Positions 1 to 10,542 of a stretch of 38,974 bases of DNA are shown piece after piece. Source of the DNA: Acidovorax sp. (lineage in GTDB: Bacteria > Pseudomonadota > Gammaproteobacteria > Burkholderiales > Burkholderiaceae_C). The notes beneath the pieces are model-generated. The model was given only the letters and a program-made list of their open reading frames with translations, was not told where the DNA came from and searched no databases. Each line of letters begins with the position of its first letter. The stretch's first letter is position 1. The stretch spans positions 1-38,974 of the forward strand of contig NZ_JALEGG010000218.1 of the NCBI RefSeq assembly GCF_022763525.1. The letters run 5' to 3'. The position numbers and the translations under genes were made by a program.

Positions 1-194
1 AGCTGCAGCGCCGCCAGGGCGCGCGCCCACTCGGCCACGCGCTGGGCGGTGGCGGCCCAGGTCAGGCTTGTCCAGGCCTGGGCGTCGGAGTCAAAGGCGC
101 GGTAGGCCTCGGCGTTGGGGGTGGCGGCGGCGCGAAAGGCCAAGAGCTGCGGCAGCGTGCGGACGCCGTCGATATCAGTGGGTGTAGGTGACAT
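1..194 (-). CDS. AMP-dependent acyl-CoA synthetase, N-terminal fragment (runs off left edge)
   Basis: Reading leftward from an ATG at 194, 64 codons stay open to the window edge. The peptide opens MSPTPTDIDGVRTLPQLLAF, continues through a segment like RAAATPNAEAYRAFD and then WTSLTWAATAQRVAEWARAL. This matches the usual opening of AMP-forming long-chain fatty-acid-CoA ligases: a leading helix, then a stretch like TP..AYR..D..W..+TW.E...RV...A.AL. The adenylation motifs lie outside the window, so substrate class cannot be judged. It is divergent from the diguanylate cyclase gene, with 235 bp between the two starts. The family call is an inference from the N-terminus alone. Confidence 0.65.
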   Translation of the reverse strand, partial: MSPTPTDIDGVRTLPQLLAFRAAATPNAEAYRAFDSDAQAWTSLTWAATAQRVAEWARALAALQ

Positions 195-311
195 GAAACC
201 TGCTGTGAGGTGCGCCGGGTGGTGGCGCAGCCTTGGTGAAAACCCGCAGGATGATACTGACCGACCCAGCGAATTCCGCTCGCGCATGCGGCGGTTGTGT
301 TGCAAATGGTG

Positions 312-368
312 CATTCCGATTTGCGGAATGATGGGGCGGCTTTGCCTCCCTGCGGCACGCAGCGTGCC
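312..368. promoter_or_regulatory. Two perfect inverted repeats in the divergent intergenic region
   Basis: Between the CoA-ligase start (194) and the diguanylate cyclase start (430) lie two perfect palindromes: CATTCCG / CGGAATG (312-318 and 324-330, 5-nt spacer) and GGCACGC / GCGTGCC (354-360 and 362-368, 1-nt spacer). Neither is followed by a T-run, so they read better as operators or mRNA hairpins than as terminators. No regulator is identified. Confidence 0.4.
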
Positions 369-429
369 TTCGGCCACAATGCCCCATTTACGGAACTTTT
401 GCGCTGCGTGCGCTTGCGCTGCTTCTCCC

Positions 430-1596
430 ATGGATCCCGCTACCGCTTTTGTTGTCGCCTCGCTGATGATGTTGGCCAACGGGTGGGTACTGGGCATGGT
501 CGGGCGTGATTTCCCGGCTCCTTTACTCCCCTGCACCGCCAGCTGGCGCATTGCCACGCTGCTGCTGGCGGGCGGGGCCCTGATTCATGCGGCCCGCAGT
601 TTCATGCCTCTGGAGGTCAGCGCCCCCGTGGCCAATGGCCTGTTGCTGCTGGGGTGCACGGGCTACTGGCGCGCGCTGCGGCAGTTCTATGGGTTGCCAG
701 AAGCGCGGTGGATCTGGGCTCCCGCCGCCGTGGGGATCGCTGGCGTGGTCTGGTTTGCCGTGCTTCATCCCCACACCTCGCTGCGCGTCCTCATTCTTTC
801 ATCCTGTTTCACGGTGCTGTTGCTGGCGAGCTTTGCCCTGCTGGTGTCGCAGAAGTTGCCTGAGGGTGCGCGCAGCCGCCGCGTCATGGCCAGCCTGTTT
901 GCGGTGATCGCAGTGTTCACGGCAGGGCGGGCTGCGTACTATGTCTCGCAGGGCGTCAGCCCTTCGCTGGACATGGTGGGTGACGGTGGCTGGATCAACT
1001 TGGCCAGCCCCATGGTGGCGGCCCTCCTGCCCGTGGTGGGCACGACGGCCTTTCTGCTGATGTGTTCCGAGCGCATTGGCCGCCAGTGGGAGCTCGCAGC
1101 GTCCACCGACTACCTCACCGGCCTGCCCAACCGGCGCACTCTGCTCACGGTGGGCGAGCGGCGCTTTGGCGGCAGTGCGCCCGGAGCGCGGCGCTTGGCG
1201 CTGGCCTTGATTGACATCGACCATTTCAAGTCCATCAATGACTCGCACGGCCACGAGGTGGGCGATGTGGCGCTGCGCCACGTGGCCGAGCGCCTGCGCG
1301 CAGCCTGCCGCGATGGCGACTTGGCTGCGCGCCACGGCGGCGAGGAGTTTGTGCTGCTCTGGGGAGGGCTGGACACCACCGAAGCCCGCTGTGCCGGCGA
1401 ACGCTTGTGCGCACAAGTGGCGAGCGAGCCGCTGCGCACCGATCACGCGCTGATTCCCATGACCATTTCCATGGGCGTGGCCTCGGCGGGCGAGGGCGAC
1501 CGCAGCTTTCACGACCTGCTGCGGCGCGCCGACCACGCGCTCTATGCCGCGAAGGCGGGCGGGCGCAACCGGGTGGAGACGGCGCAGGAGCGCTGA
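430..1596 (+). CDS. Membrane-bound diguanylate cyclase (GGDEF domain)
   Basis: 388-residue protein that should make cyclic di-GMP from two GTP at the inner membrane. Residues 1 to about 215 are a run of hydrophobic helices (roughly six or seven segments, starting MDPATAFVVASLMMLANGWV), with no recognisable soluble sensor domain. A GGDEF domain follows, with the typical entry STDYLTGLPNRR, the metal/GTP stretch ALIDIDHFKSINDSHGHEVGD, and the signature GGEEF at residues 303-307. An RxxD product-inhibition site (RDGD) lies five residues before the signature, so feedback inhibition is expected. The open frame extends upstream to 115, but the ATG at 430 directly precedes the first membrane helix and the upstream translation has no family character. 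No clear Shine-Dalgarno is seen. Confidence 0.88.
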   Translation: MDPATAFVVASLMMLANGWVLGMVGRDFPAPLLPCTASWRIATLLLAGGALIHAARSFMPLEVSAPVANGLLLLGCTGYWRALRQFYGLPEARWIWAPAAVGIAGVVWFAVLHPHTSLRVLILSSCFTVLLLASFALLVSQKLPEGARSRRVMASLFAVIAVFTAGRAAYYVSQGVSPSLDMVGDGGWINLASPMVAALLPVVGTTAFLLMCSERIGRQWELAASTDYLTGLPNRRTLLTVGERRFGGSAPGARRLALALIDIDHFKSINDSHGHEVGDVALRHVAERLRAACRDGDLAARHGGEEFVLLWGGLDTTEARCAGERLCAQVASEPLRTDHALIPMTISMGVASAGEGDRSFHDLLRRADHALYAAKAGGRNRVETAQER

Positions 1597-1668
1597 ACGC
1601 CAGGAAAGGAAGGGCGGCCCTCAGGCGCCGGTGCAACACCGCGCCGGGGCGCCGTTCACACGGTGGTT

Positions 1669-2304
1669 TCAGGCTGCCGCTTCCAGCCCCTGCGCAAAGT
1701 GCGCCTGCATGGCCTGCACCGTGGCTTGGGCGTCGCGGGCCAGCATGGCGGCCAGGATGGTGCGGTGCTCGCGCAGCGAATCCTCGATGCGCCCCTGCTT
1801 GAGCAAAGAGTTGTGCCGGTTGAGCTTCATCACCTTACGCAGGTCGGCCACCATCTGGCTGCGCCAGCGGTTGTCAGCCAGCTCCAGCAGCAGCATGTGA
1901 AAACGCTCGTTGATGGCAAAGAAACGGTCGCGGTTGCTGGTGGCGTCTTCCAGCTCTTTGTGCAGCGCCTCCAGGGCCTGCAGTTGCTCGGGCGTAGCGC
2001 GCTCGGCCACCACGCCCGCCGCATCGCTCTCCAGCAGGCTGAGCAGGTGGTACACGTCGCGCAGGTCTTTTTCGCTCATTTCCGTCACATAGGCGCCACG
2101 GCGAACCTTCATCGTGACCAGGCCTTCGGCGGCCAGCACTTTGAGCGCCTCGCGCAGCGGCGTGCGGCTGATGCCGAATTCCTCGGCAATCTTGAGCTCG
2201 TCAATCCAGCTGCCGGGCTCCAGCTCGCGGCGGAAGATGCGCTGGCGCAATTGCTCAGCAACTTCTTCGTACAGGGCGCGGGGCGTGAGGGTGACAGCGG
2301 ACAT
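1669..2304 (-). CDS. GntR-family transcriptional regulator, FadR/FCD subfamily
   Basis: 211-residue DNA-binding regulator. Residues about 8-75 form the winged helix-turn-helix of GntR proteins ([21 protein letters not shown], then the recognition region [21 protein letters not shown]). The rest is the all-helical FCD effector domain, with D, H and H residues where this family often binds a metal and a carboxylate ligand (for example [14 protein letters not shown] and [11 protein letters not shown]). It starts 109 bp from the methylmalonyl-CoA mutase gene on the opposite strand. It is therefore the likely local regulator of the propionyl-CoA operon, with an acyl-CoA or organic acid as ligand. 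That last step is inference from position. Confidence 0.88.
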   Translation of the reverse strand: MSAVTLTPRALYEEVAEQLRQRIFRRELEPGSWIDELKIAEEFGISRTPLREALKVLAAEGLVTMKVRRGAYVTEMSEKDLRDVYHLLSLLESDAAGVVAERATPEQLQALEALHKELEDATSNRDRFFAINERFHMLLLELADNRWRSQMVADLRKVMKLNRHNSLLKQGRIEDSLREHRTILAAMLARDAQATVQAMQAHFAQGLEAAA

Positions 2305-2332
2305 GGGCGGATTGTAAGGCGTGCGGAATATT

Positions 2333-2362
2333 TTGAATCAATAATTATGAATGATGTAAACT
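2333..2362 (+). promoter_or_regulatory. Putative promoter/operator of the methylmalonyl-CoA mutase operon
   Basis: An AT-rich island in otherwise GC-rich DNA between the divergent GntR gene and mcm. A sigma70-like pair can be drawn: TTGAAT (2333-2338), 18-bp spacer, TAAACT (2357-2362). Inside the spacer is the 8-bp palindrome ATAATTAT (2341-2348) flanked by GAAT and GAATGAT sequences, a reasonable site for the neighbouring GntR protein. The Shine-Dalgarno GGAG lies just upstream of the mcm ATG. Prediction by eye only. Confidence 0.4.
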
Positions 2363-2412
2363 CGCCGCCACACCGGCAAACACCCCCAGCCTTCTTTGGA
2401 GCCCGCCCCGCC

Positions 2413-4581
<2,169 letters not shown>

Positions 4582-4605
4582 CATCACTCTTTGCCACAAC
4601 CCCGA

Positions 4606-4677
4606 CCGTTCGGGCTGAGCCTGTCGAAGCCAGGGCGCGCATCTGTGCAAGCCTTCGACAAGCTCAGGCTGAACGGC
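4606..4677. repeat. REP-like inverted repeat pair upstream of the GIY-YIG gene
   Basis: Two copies of a roughly 26-bp repeat in opposite orientation: 4606-4631 (core CCGTTCGGGCTGAGC then CTGTCGAAG) and 4651-4677 (core CTTCGACAAGCTCAGG then CTGAACGG). The pair can fold into a long hairpin across a 19-nt centre. This core is the familiar dispersed CTTCGACA-GCTCAG REP-like element of many Proteobacteria. It sits in the 136-bp gap between mcm and the GIY-YIG reading frame. Confidence 0.85.
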
Positions 4678-4717
4678 TGAGGATGGTCAAGGCGTCCGCC
4701 CAAATCAACGACTGAGC

Positions 4718-6172
4718 ATGCGCCCGTTTTACGTTTACATCCTGCGCTGCGCCGACGGTTCTTACTACGTCGGCCACACCGATGACATGGAACTGCGCAT
4801 GCAGCAGCATTTCAACGGCGACGTAGGCTACACCTCGCTGCGCAAGCCAGTCGAGCTTCTTTGGCAGGGCGAGTTTGAGACCCGAGAAGGCGCGCTGGCT
4901 TTTGAGCTTCAGGTCAAAGGCTGGTCAAGGGCCAAGAAGGAAGCGTTGATTGCGGGTGACTGGGGGCGAGTGCAAAAACTAGCCCAGTCGCACGGCAAAG
5001 CCACCATTACGCCCCGGCTTCGACAGGCTCAGCCCGAACGGTTGGGGGAACACGAAACGAAGGCATGTAACGTGCTCAGTTCTTCTGGAAATGAAGTCAG
5101 CGCACCCCCGCCCGTTCAGCCTGAGCCCGTCGAAGGCCGGATCAAGTCCCTGCAAGGTCTGTTTGAAGGCATCACCGCCCAGCCCGGCCCCATCCAACGC
5201 CGCGCCATGGCCAAAGCCATCACGCTGCTGGAATCCACCCGCGCCGACCACCGCGCCCAGGCCGACGAGCTGCTCACGGCGCTCCTGCCCCACACCGGCA
5301 AATCCTTCCGCCTGGGCATCAGCGGCGTGCCCGGCGTGGGCAAATCCACCTTCATCGAGGCGCTGGGCCTGTACCTGATCGCCCAGGGCCACCGCGTAGC
5401 CGTGCTGGCGGTGGACCCCTCCAGCACCGTGTCGGGCGGCTCCATCCTGGGCGACAAGACGCGCATGGAGCACCTCTCCGTCAACGAACGCGCCTACATC
5501 CGCCCCAGCCCCAGCAGCGGCACGCTGGGCGGCGTGGCCGAAAAGACGCGCGAGGCATTGCTGGTGTGCGAGGCCGCAGGCTACGACGTGGTCATCATCG
5601 AGACCGTGGGCGTGGGCCAGTCCGAAACTGCCGTGGCGGGCATGACGGACATGTTCGTGCTCATGCAGCTGCCCAATGCGGGCGACGACCTTCAGGCCAT
5701 CAAGAAGGGCGTGATGGAGATTGCCGACCTGGTCGTCATCAACAAGGCCGACATCGACAAGAACGCCGCCACACGGGCCGAGGCGCAGATCACCTCCAGC
5801 CTGCGGCTCTTGAGCCAGCATGGAAACCCCGAGCATGCCCACCACAACGCTACCCAGTGGCACCCCAAGGTCGTGCAGATCAGCGCGCTGCTGGGGCAGG
5901 GCGTGGACAGCTTCTGGGCGGCCGTCAGCGAATTCCGCCGCTTGCAAACCGCCAACGGCCGCCTGGCCCAGCGCCGCGAGAAGCAGGCGCTGGCCTGGAT
6001 GTGGGAGCGCATCGAGGCGGGCCTCAAGCTCGCTTTCCGCCAGCACCCGCAGGTGCGCGCGCTGCTGCCGCAGTTGCAGCAGGACGTGGTGGCGGGGCGC
6101 ATTGCCGCATCCACTGCAGCACGAAATCTGCTGCTGGCGCAATCAGGACAAGCGCAAGCAGCTACTGAATAG
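4718..6172 (+). CDS. meaB: GIY-YIG nuclease domain fused in frame to MeaB GTPase (G3E chaperone of methylmalonyl-CoA mutase)
   Basis: One 484-codon frame covers two proteins that are normally separate. Residues 1 to about 95 are a small GIY-YIG (UPF0213/YhbQ-like) nuclease domain: [19 protein letters not shown], then the ELRMQQH arginine and the [12 protein letters not shown] glutamate. Residues about 95-140 are a low-complexity linker, part of which is read from REP-like DNA ([16 protein letters not shown]). From about 141 onward is MeaB, the GTPase that loads and guards adenosylcobalamin in the mutase: P-loop [36 protein letters not shown] and the NKAD specificity motif. The linker between the repeats uses AT-rich codons unlike its surroundings, suggesting former intergenic DNA without in-frame stops. 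MeaB might instead start at GTG 5072, though no Shine-Dalgarno is evident there. Whether a true fusion protein is made is unknown. Confidence 0.85.
   Translation: MRPFYVYILRCADGSYYVGHTDDMELRMQQHFNGDVGYTSLRKPVELLWQGEFETREGALAFELQVKGWSRAKKEALIAGDWGRVQKLAQSHGKATITPRLRQAQPERLGEHETKACNVLSSSGNEVSAPPPVQPEPVEGRIKSLQGLFEGITAQPGPIQRRAMAKAITLLESTRADHRAQADELLTALLPHTGKSFRLGISGVPGVGKSTFIEALGLYLIAQGHRVAVLAVDPSSTVSGGSILGDKTRMEHLSVNERAYIRPSPSSGTLGGVAEKTREALLVCEAAGYDVVIIETVGVGQSETAVAGMTDMFVLMQLPNAGDDLQAIKKGVMEIADLVVINKADIDKNAATRAEAQITSSLRLLSQHGNPEHAHHNATQWHPKVVQISALLGQGVDSFWAAVSEFRRLQTANGRLAQRREKQALAWMWERIEAGLKLAFRQHPQVRALLPQLQQDVVAGRIAASTAARNLLLAQSGQAQAATE
5016..5138. repeat. Second REP-like inverted pair, inside the GIY-YIG/MeaB reading frame
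   Basis: Two more copies of the same repeat as at 4606-4677. One spans 5016-5041 (core CTTCGACAGGCTCAGC then CCGAACGG) and an inverted one spans 5112-5138 (core CCGTTCAGCCTGAGC then CCGTCGAAGG). They are separated by 70 bp of comparatively AT-rich sequence. Both are translated in frame as linker between the nuclease and GTPase domains. With the first pair they bracket the GIY-YIG segment on both sides. Confidence 0.85.
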
Positions 6173-6180
6173 ATAGCAAA
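6149..6180. repeat. Copy of the GCTA..TAGC stem-loop repeat at the meaB stop
   Basis: CAAGCGCAAGCAGCTACTG followed by AATAGATAGCAAA. This has the same layout as a short stem-loop repeat I associate with Comamonadaceae intergenic regions: an AAGCGCAAGCAG arm, then GCTA...TAGC. The last codons of MeaB and its TAG stop lie within the copy, which may explain the poorly conserved tail ending QAQAATE. Relationship to the copies at 10115, 11432 and 34579 is by eye. Confidence 0.5.
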
Positions 6181-6217
6181 CCATTCCCACAAGACAGCAT
6201 TTCACCGAAGGACGACT

Positions 6218-7750
6218 ATGCAAGACATCCTGGACCAACTGGAGAAAAAGCGCGAACTCGCCCGTTTGGGCGGGGGCCAGAAGCGCATCGACGCCCAGCA
6301 CAAGAAGGGCAAGCTCACGGCCCGCGAGCGCATCGAGCTGCTGCTGGACGACGGCACTTTTGAGGAATGGGACATGTTCGTGGAGCACCGCTGCACGGAC
6401 TTCGGCATGCAGGACAACAAGGTGCCCGGCGACGGCGTGGTCACCGGCTACGGCATGATCAACGGCCGCCTGGTGTTCGTCTTCAGCCAGGACTTCACCG
6501 TGTTCGGCGGCGCTTTGAGCGAAACGCACGCCGAGAAGATCTGCAAGATCATGGACCAGGCCATGAAGGTGGGTGCGCCCGTGATCGGCCTCAACGACTC
6601 GGGCGGCGCCCGCATCCAGGAAGGTGTGGCGTCCCTGGGCGGCTATGCCGACGTGTTCCAGAAGAACGTGCTGGCCTCGGGCGTGGTGCCGCAGATCAGC
6701 ATGATCATGGGCCCCTGCGCGGGCGGCGCGGTGTACAGCCCGGCCATGACGGACTTCATCTTCATGGTCAAGGACAGCAGCTACATGTTCGTGACCGGCC
6801 CCGAAGTGGTGAAGACCGTGACGCACGAAGAAGTCACGGCCGAAGAACTGGGCGGTGCCATCACCCACACCACCAAGAGCGGCGTGGCCGACATGGCATT
6901 CGAGAACGATGTCGAAGCCATCATGATGCTGCGGCGCCTGTACAACTACCTACCGCTCAACAACCGTGAGAAGGCCCCCGTGCGCAAGAGCAACGACCCG
7001 GCCGACCGCATGGACCTGAGCCTGGACACGCTGGTGCCCGACAACCCCAACAAGCCCTACGACATGAAGGAGTTGATCCTCAAGACCGTGGACGACGGGG
7101 ACTTTTTTGAGCTGCAGCCCGAGTACGCCAAGAACATCCTGATCGGCTTTGCCCGCATGGAAGGCCAGGTGGTGGGCATCGTGGCCAACCAGCCGCTGGT
7201 GCTGGCAGGGTGCCTGGACATCAAGTCGAGCATCAAGGCCGCGCGCTTTGTGCGCTTTTGCGATGCGTTCAACATCCCCGTGGTCACGTTTGTCGATGTG
7301 CCCGGCTTCATGCCCGGCACCAGCCAGGAGTACGGCGGCATCATCAAGCACGGGGCGAAGCTGCTGTACGCGTATGCCGAGTGCACCGTGCCCAAGATCA
7401 CCGTCATCACCCGCAAGGCCTACGGCGGTGCGTACGACGTGATGGCGAGCAAGCACCTGCGCGGCGACGTGAACCTGGCCTGGCCCAATGCCGAGATCGC
7501 GGTGATGGGCGCCAAGGGCGCGGTGGAAATCATCTTCCGTGAAGACAAAGGCGACCCTGCCAAGCTCGCCGCCCGCGAGGCGGAATACAAGCAGCGCTTT
7601 GCCAACCCGTTCGTGGCCGGCGCGCGTGGCTTTATCGACGACGTGATCCTGCCGCACGAGACGCGAAAACGGATCTGCCGCTCGCTGGTGATGCTGCAGA
7701 ACAAGAAGATCGAGAACCCGTGGCGCAAGCACGGGAACATTCCGCTTTGA
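6218..7750 (+). CDS. pccB: Propionyl-CoA carboxylase beta subunit (carboxyltransferase)
   Basis: 510-residue subunit that transfers the carboxyl group from carboxybiotin to propionyl-CoA, giving (S)-methylmalonyl-CoA. It has the full two-domain crotonase-like carboxyltransferase fold. N-terminal features include [16 protein letters not shown] and [19 protein letters not shown], with the oxyanion-hole glycines in [13 protein letters not shown]-terminal features include [27 protein letters not shown] and [12 protein letters not shown]. Length is standard for PccB. A clear Shine-Dalgarno (GAAGGA) precedes ATG 6218. It lies 45 bp after meaB and before pccA, with a glutathione transferase gene in between, all on one strand. 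Confidence 0.96.
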   Translation: MQDILDQLEKKRELARLGGGQKRIDAQHKKGKLTARERIELLLDDGTFEEWDMFVEHRCTDFGMQDNKVPGDGVVTGYGMINGRLVFVFSQDFTVFGGALSETHAEKICKIMDQAMKVGAPVIGLNDSGGARIQEGVASLGGYADVFQKNVLASGVVPQISMIMGPCAGGAVYSPAMTDFIFMVKDSSYMFVTGPEVVKTVTHEEVTAEELGGAITHTTKSGVADMAFENDVEAIMMLRRLYNYLPLNNREKAPVRKSNDPADRMDLSLDTLVPDNPNKPYDMKELILKTVDDGDFFELQPEYAKNILIGFARMEGQVVGIVANQPLVLAGCLDIKSSIKAARFVRFCDAFNIPVVTFVDVPGFMPGTSQEYGGIIKHGAKLLYAYAECTVPKITVITRKAYGGAYDVMASKHLRGDVNLAWPNAEIAVMGAKGAVEIIFREDKGDPAKLAAREAEYKQRFANPFVAGARGFIDDVILPHETRKRICRSLVMLQNKKIENPWRKHGNIPL

Positions 7751-7829
7751 AGTAGCAGAGGGCGCCGCCTGTGGACCGCCTGAGCCCTGCACGAGCACCG
7801 ATGACACCCGAATAGCCAGGAGCACCGAC

Positions 7830-8450
7830 ATGTCCGTCCAACTCTATTACCACCCATACTCCCGCGCGGCCGGCACCCTTTGGGCGCTGGAGGAAGTAGG
7901 TGTCGCCTACGACCTCATCGTGACCGACATCATGAACGGCGCCCAGAAAGGGCCGGACCTGGTCACCAAGAACCCGATGGGCAAGCTGCCCACGCTGGTG
8001 GACGGCGACCTGGTGGTTTCGGAAGCGGCCGCCATCGCGCTGTACCTGGCGGACCGCTATGCGCCAGGCCGTCTGGCGCCGGCGCTGGACGACCCCCAAC
8101 GCGGCACCTACCTGCGCTGGTCGCTGTTTGCGCCGAGCGTGATCGAGCCGGCGGTGATGGCCAAGGCGTCGGGCTGGGAGGTCAAGGAGGTCTCGGCCGG
8201 ATGGGGCCGCTACGACACCATGATCGCCTCGGCGGAGAGCGCCATTGCCGGCAAGGATTTCGTGCTGGGCGGCACGTTTTCCATGGCCGACGTGGTGTTC
8301 GGCGGCACCTTGCGGTTCATGATGGACTTCAAGCAGATCGAGCCCACACCCATCTTCACGGCGTATGTCGAGCGGCTCAACGCGCGTCCTGCCTACCAAC
8401 GCGCGGACGCCCGCAACCAGGCCATGCGCAAGCAATTGGGCCTGCAATAA
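7830..8450 (+). CDS. Glutathione S-transferase family protein
   Basis: 206-residue cytosolic GST. The N-terminal thioredoxin-like half has YYHPYSRAAGTLWALEEVG, the cis-proline segment KLPTLVDGD and the glutathione-binding VSEAAAIALYLADRY. The C-terminal helical half has the N-capping box GGTFSMADVVFGG. The start at ATG 7830 follows CCAGGAG at good spacing. It is inserted between pccB and pccA with short gaps (79 and 43 bp), so probably co-transcribed. A role in propionyl-CoA metabolism is not obvious; a detoxifying or thiol role is guesswork. Substrate cannot be read from the sequence. Confidence 0.88.
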   Translation: MSVQLYYHPYSRAAGTLWALEEVGVAYDLIVTDIMNGAQKGPDLVTKNPMGKLPTLVDGDLVVSEAAAIALYLADRYAPGRLAPALDDPQRGTYLRWSLFAPSVIEPAVMAKASGWEVKEVSAGWGRYDTMIASAESAIAGKDFVLGGTFSMADVVFGGTLRFMMDFKQIEPTPIFTAYVERLNARPAYQRADARNQAMRKQLGLQ

Positions 8451-8493
8451 GCGATTGACCATATAGCACCGAAAAGACAACGGAACCTTTGAA

Positions 8494-10542
8494 ATGTTCA
8501 CCAAAATCCTGATCGCCAACCGCGGCGAAATCGCCTGTCGCGTCATCGCCACCGCCCGCAAGATGGGCATCGCCACCGTCGCCGTCTACTCCGACGCCGA
8601 CAAGGAAGCCCGCCACGTCAAGCTGGCCGACGAGGCTGTGCACATCGGCGCGGCGCCCAGCCGCGAGTCCTACCTGCTGGCGGACAAGATCATTGCCGCC
8701 GCCAAGCAGACCGGCGCACAGGCCATCCACCCCGGCTACGGCTTCCTGTCTGAAAACGACGCATTTGCCCAGCGCTGCGAAGACGAGGGCATTGCCTTCA
8801 TCGGACCCAAGGCGCATTCGATTGCGGCCATGGGCGACAAGATCGCGTCCAAGAAGCTGGCCAACGAGGCCAAGGTCAACACCATTCCGGGTTACAACGA
8901 CGCGATTGCAGGCCCCGAGCAAGCGGTGGAGATTGCCAAGGGCATCGGCTACCCCGTGATGATCAAGGCCAGCGCGGGCGGTGGTGGCAAGGGCCTGCGT
9001 GTGGCCTACAACGATAAGGAAGCGTTCGAGGGCTTTGCCAGCTGCCAGAACGAGGCCCGCAACAGCTTTGGCGACGACCGCATCTTCATCGAGAAGTTTG
9101 TGCAGGAGCCGCGCCACATCGAGATCCAGATCCTGGGCGACAGCCATGGCAACGTGATCTACCTGAACGAGCGCGAGTGCTCCATCCAGCGCCGCCACCA
9201 GAAGGTGATCGAAGAGGCGCCGTCGCCCTTCATCAGCGACGCGACGCGCAAGGCCATGGGCGAGCAGGCCGTGGCGCTGGCCAAAGCGGTGAAGTACCAA
9301 TCGGCCGGCACGGTGGAGTTCGTGGTCGGCAAGGACCAGGACTTCTACTTTTTGGAGATGAACACCCGCCTGCAGGTGGAGCACCCGGTGACGGAGTGCA
9401 TTACCGGCCTGGACCTGGTGGAGCTGATGATCCGCGTGGCCGCGGGCGAGAAGCTGCCTTTGACGCAAGCCGATGTGAAGCGCGACGGCTGGGCGATTGA
9501 GTGCCGCATCAACGCGGAAGATCCGTTCCGCAACTTCCTGCCGTCCACCGGCCGCCTGGTGCGCTTTCAGCCGCCCGAGGAATCGATGTTCCAGTCCGAC
9601 ACCAGCAAGAAGCTGGGCGTGCGGGTGGACACGGGCGTGTACGAGGGCGGTGAGATCCCCATGTACTACGACTCGATGATCGCCAAGCTCATCGTGCACG
9701 GCACCGACCGCAACGATGCGATTGCCAAGATGCGCGCGGCGCTCAACGGCTTTGTGATCCGCGGGATCAGCAGCAACATCCCGTTCCAGGCGGCGCTGCT
9801 GGCGCATCCCAAGTTCGTGTCGGGCCAGTTCAACACCGGCTTCATTGCAGAGCACTACGGCAAGGGCTTCCATGCGGAAGACGTGCCGCACGACGATCCA
9901 CTGTTCCTGGTGGCCCTGGCCGCCTTCATGAACCGCCGCTACCGCGCCCGCGCCTCGGGCATCAGCGGGCAACTGGCCGGGCACGAGGTGAAAGTGGGCG
10001 AGCAGTTTGTAGTTGTCACGCTGGGCGCCGAAGGCCAGAACCAGCACCACGAAGTGACGGTGTCTGACTTTGAAGACAAATCGGGCTCCAGCGCAGTATT
10101 GGTCGGCGGTAAGAGCTATCAAATCAGTAGCAACGCCACGCTGGGACAGATCCGCGTGCAGGGTGCCTGCAACGGCCAGGGCTTCACCGCCCAGGTGGAG
10201 CGCGGCGCGGGCAAGAACCCGCTGGCCCTGCGCATCGCCCACAACGGCACGCAGATCGAAGCCCTGGTGCTCTCGCCCTTGGGTGCGCGGCTGCACCAGT
10301 TGATGCCCTACAAGGCGCCGCCCGACCTGTCGAAGTTCCTGCTCTCGCCCATGCCCGGCCTGCTGGTGGACGTGGCCGTGCAGCCGGGCCAGAAGGTACA
10401 GGCCGGTGAAAAGCTGGCCGTGATCGAAGCCATGAAGATGGAGAACATCCTCTTTGCCGCGCAAGATGGCGTGGTGGGCAAGATCGTGGCGGGCAAGGGC
10501 GAATCGCTGGCGGTGGACCAGGTGATTCTGGAATTCCAGTGA
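8494..10542 (+). CDS. pccA: Propionyl-CoA carboxylase alpha subunit (biotin carboxylase + biotin carrier)
   Basis: 682-residue biotin-containing subunit that carboxylates its own biotin using ATP and bicarbonate. The biotin carboxylase part starts FTKILIANRGEIACRVI and holds the glycine-rich ATP loop KASAGGGGKGLRVA, EEAPSPFI and the catalytic stretch EMNTRLQVEHPVTE. A linker domain of the type that contacts PccB follows, then the biotin carrier domain with the EAMKMENIL motif; Lys648, 34 residues from the C-terminus, is the predicted biotinylation site. The linker contains GCTATCAAATCAGTAGC at 10115-10131, resembling the short stem-loop repeat found elsewhere in the window. The Shine-Dalgarno is weak (CGGAA). 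Needs biotin, whose synthase is encoded about 1.9 kb downstream. Confidence 0.96.
   Translation: MFTKILIANRGEIACRVIATARKMGIATVAVYSDADKEARHVKLADEAVHIGAAPSRESYLLADKIIAAAKQTGAQAIHPGYGFLSENDAFAQRCEDEGIAFIGPKAHSIAAMGDKIASKKLANEAKVNTIPGYNDAIAGPEQAVEIAKGIGYPVMIKASAGGGGKGLRVAYNDKEAFEGFASCQNEARNSFGDDRIFIEKFVQEPRHIEIQILGDSHGNVIYLNERECSIQRRHQKVIEEAPSPFISDATRKAMGEQAVALAKAVKYQSAGTVEFVVGKDQDFYFLEMNTRLQVEHPVTECITGLDLVELMIRVAAGEKLPLTQADVKRDGWAIECRINAEDPFRNFLPSTGRLVRFQPPEESMFQSDTSKKLGVRVDTGVYEGGEIPMYYDSMIAKLIVHGTDRNDAIAKMRAALNGFVIRGISSNIPFQAALLAHPKFVSGQFNTGFIAEHYGKGFHAEDVPHDDPLFLVALAAFMNRRYRARASGISGQLAGHEVKVGEQFVVVTLGAEGQNQHHEVTVSDFEDKSGSSAVLVGGKSYQISSNATLGQIRVQGACNGQGFTAQVERGAGKNPLALRIAHNGTQIEALVLSPLGARLHQLMPYKAPPDLSKFLLSPMPGLLVDVAVQPGQKVQAGEKLAVIEAMKMENILFAAQDGVVGKIVAGKGESLAVDQVILEFQ
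10115..10131. repeat. Stem-loop-like sequence inside the pccA linker
   Basis: GCTATCAAATCAGTAGC lies in frame in pccA (encoding part of KSYQISSN). It differs in few positions from the perfect palindrome at 34579-34595 and from related sequence at 11444-11460. It may be an absorbed repeat copy, or a coincidence in a region where the protein family already has a G..Y.V strand. Confidence 0.3.

Noticed and set aside
1663..2412. Upstream extension of the mutase frame by 250 codons
   Set aside because: It overlaps the GntR gene on the other strand and the promoter island; family alignment starts after ATG 2413.
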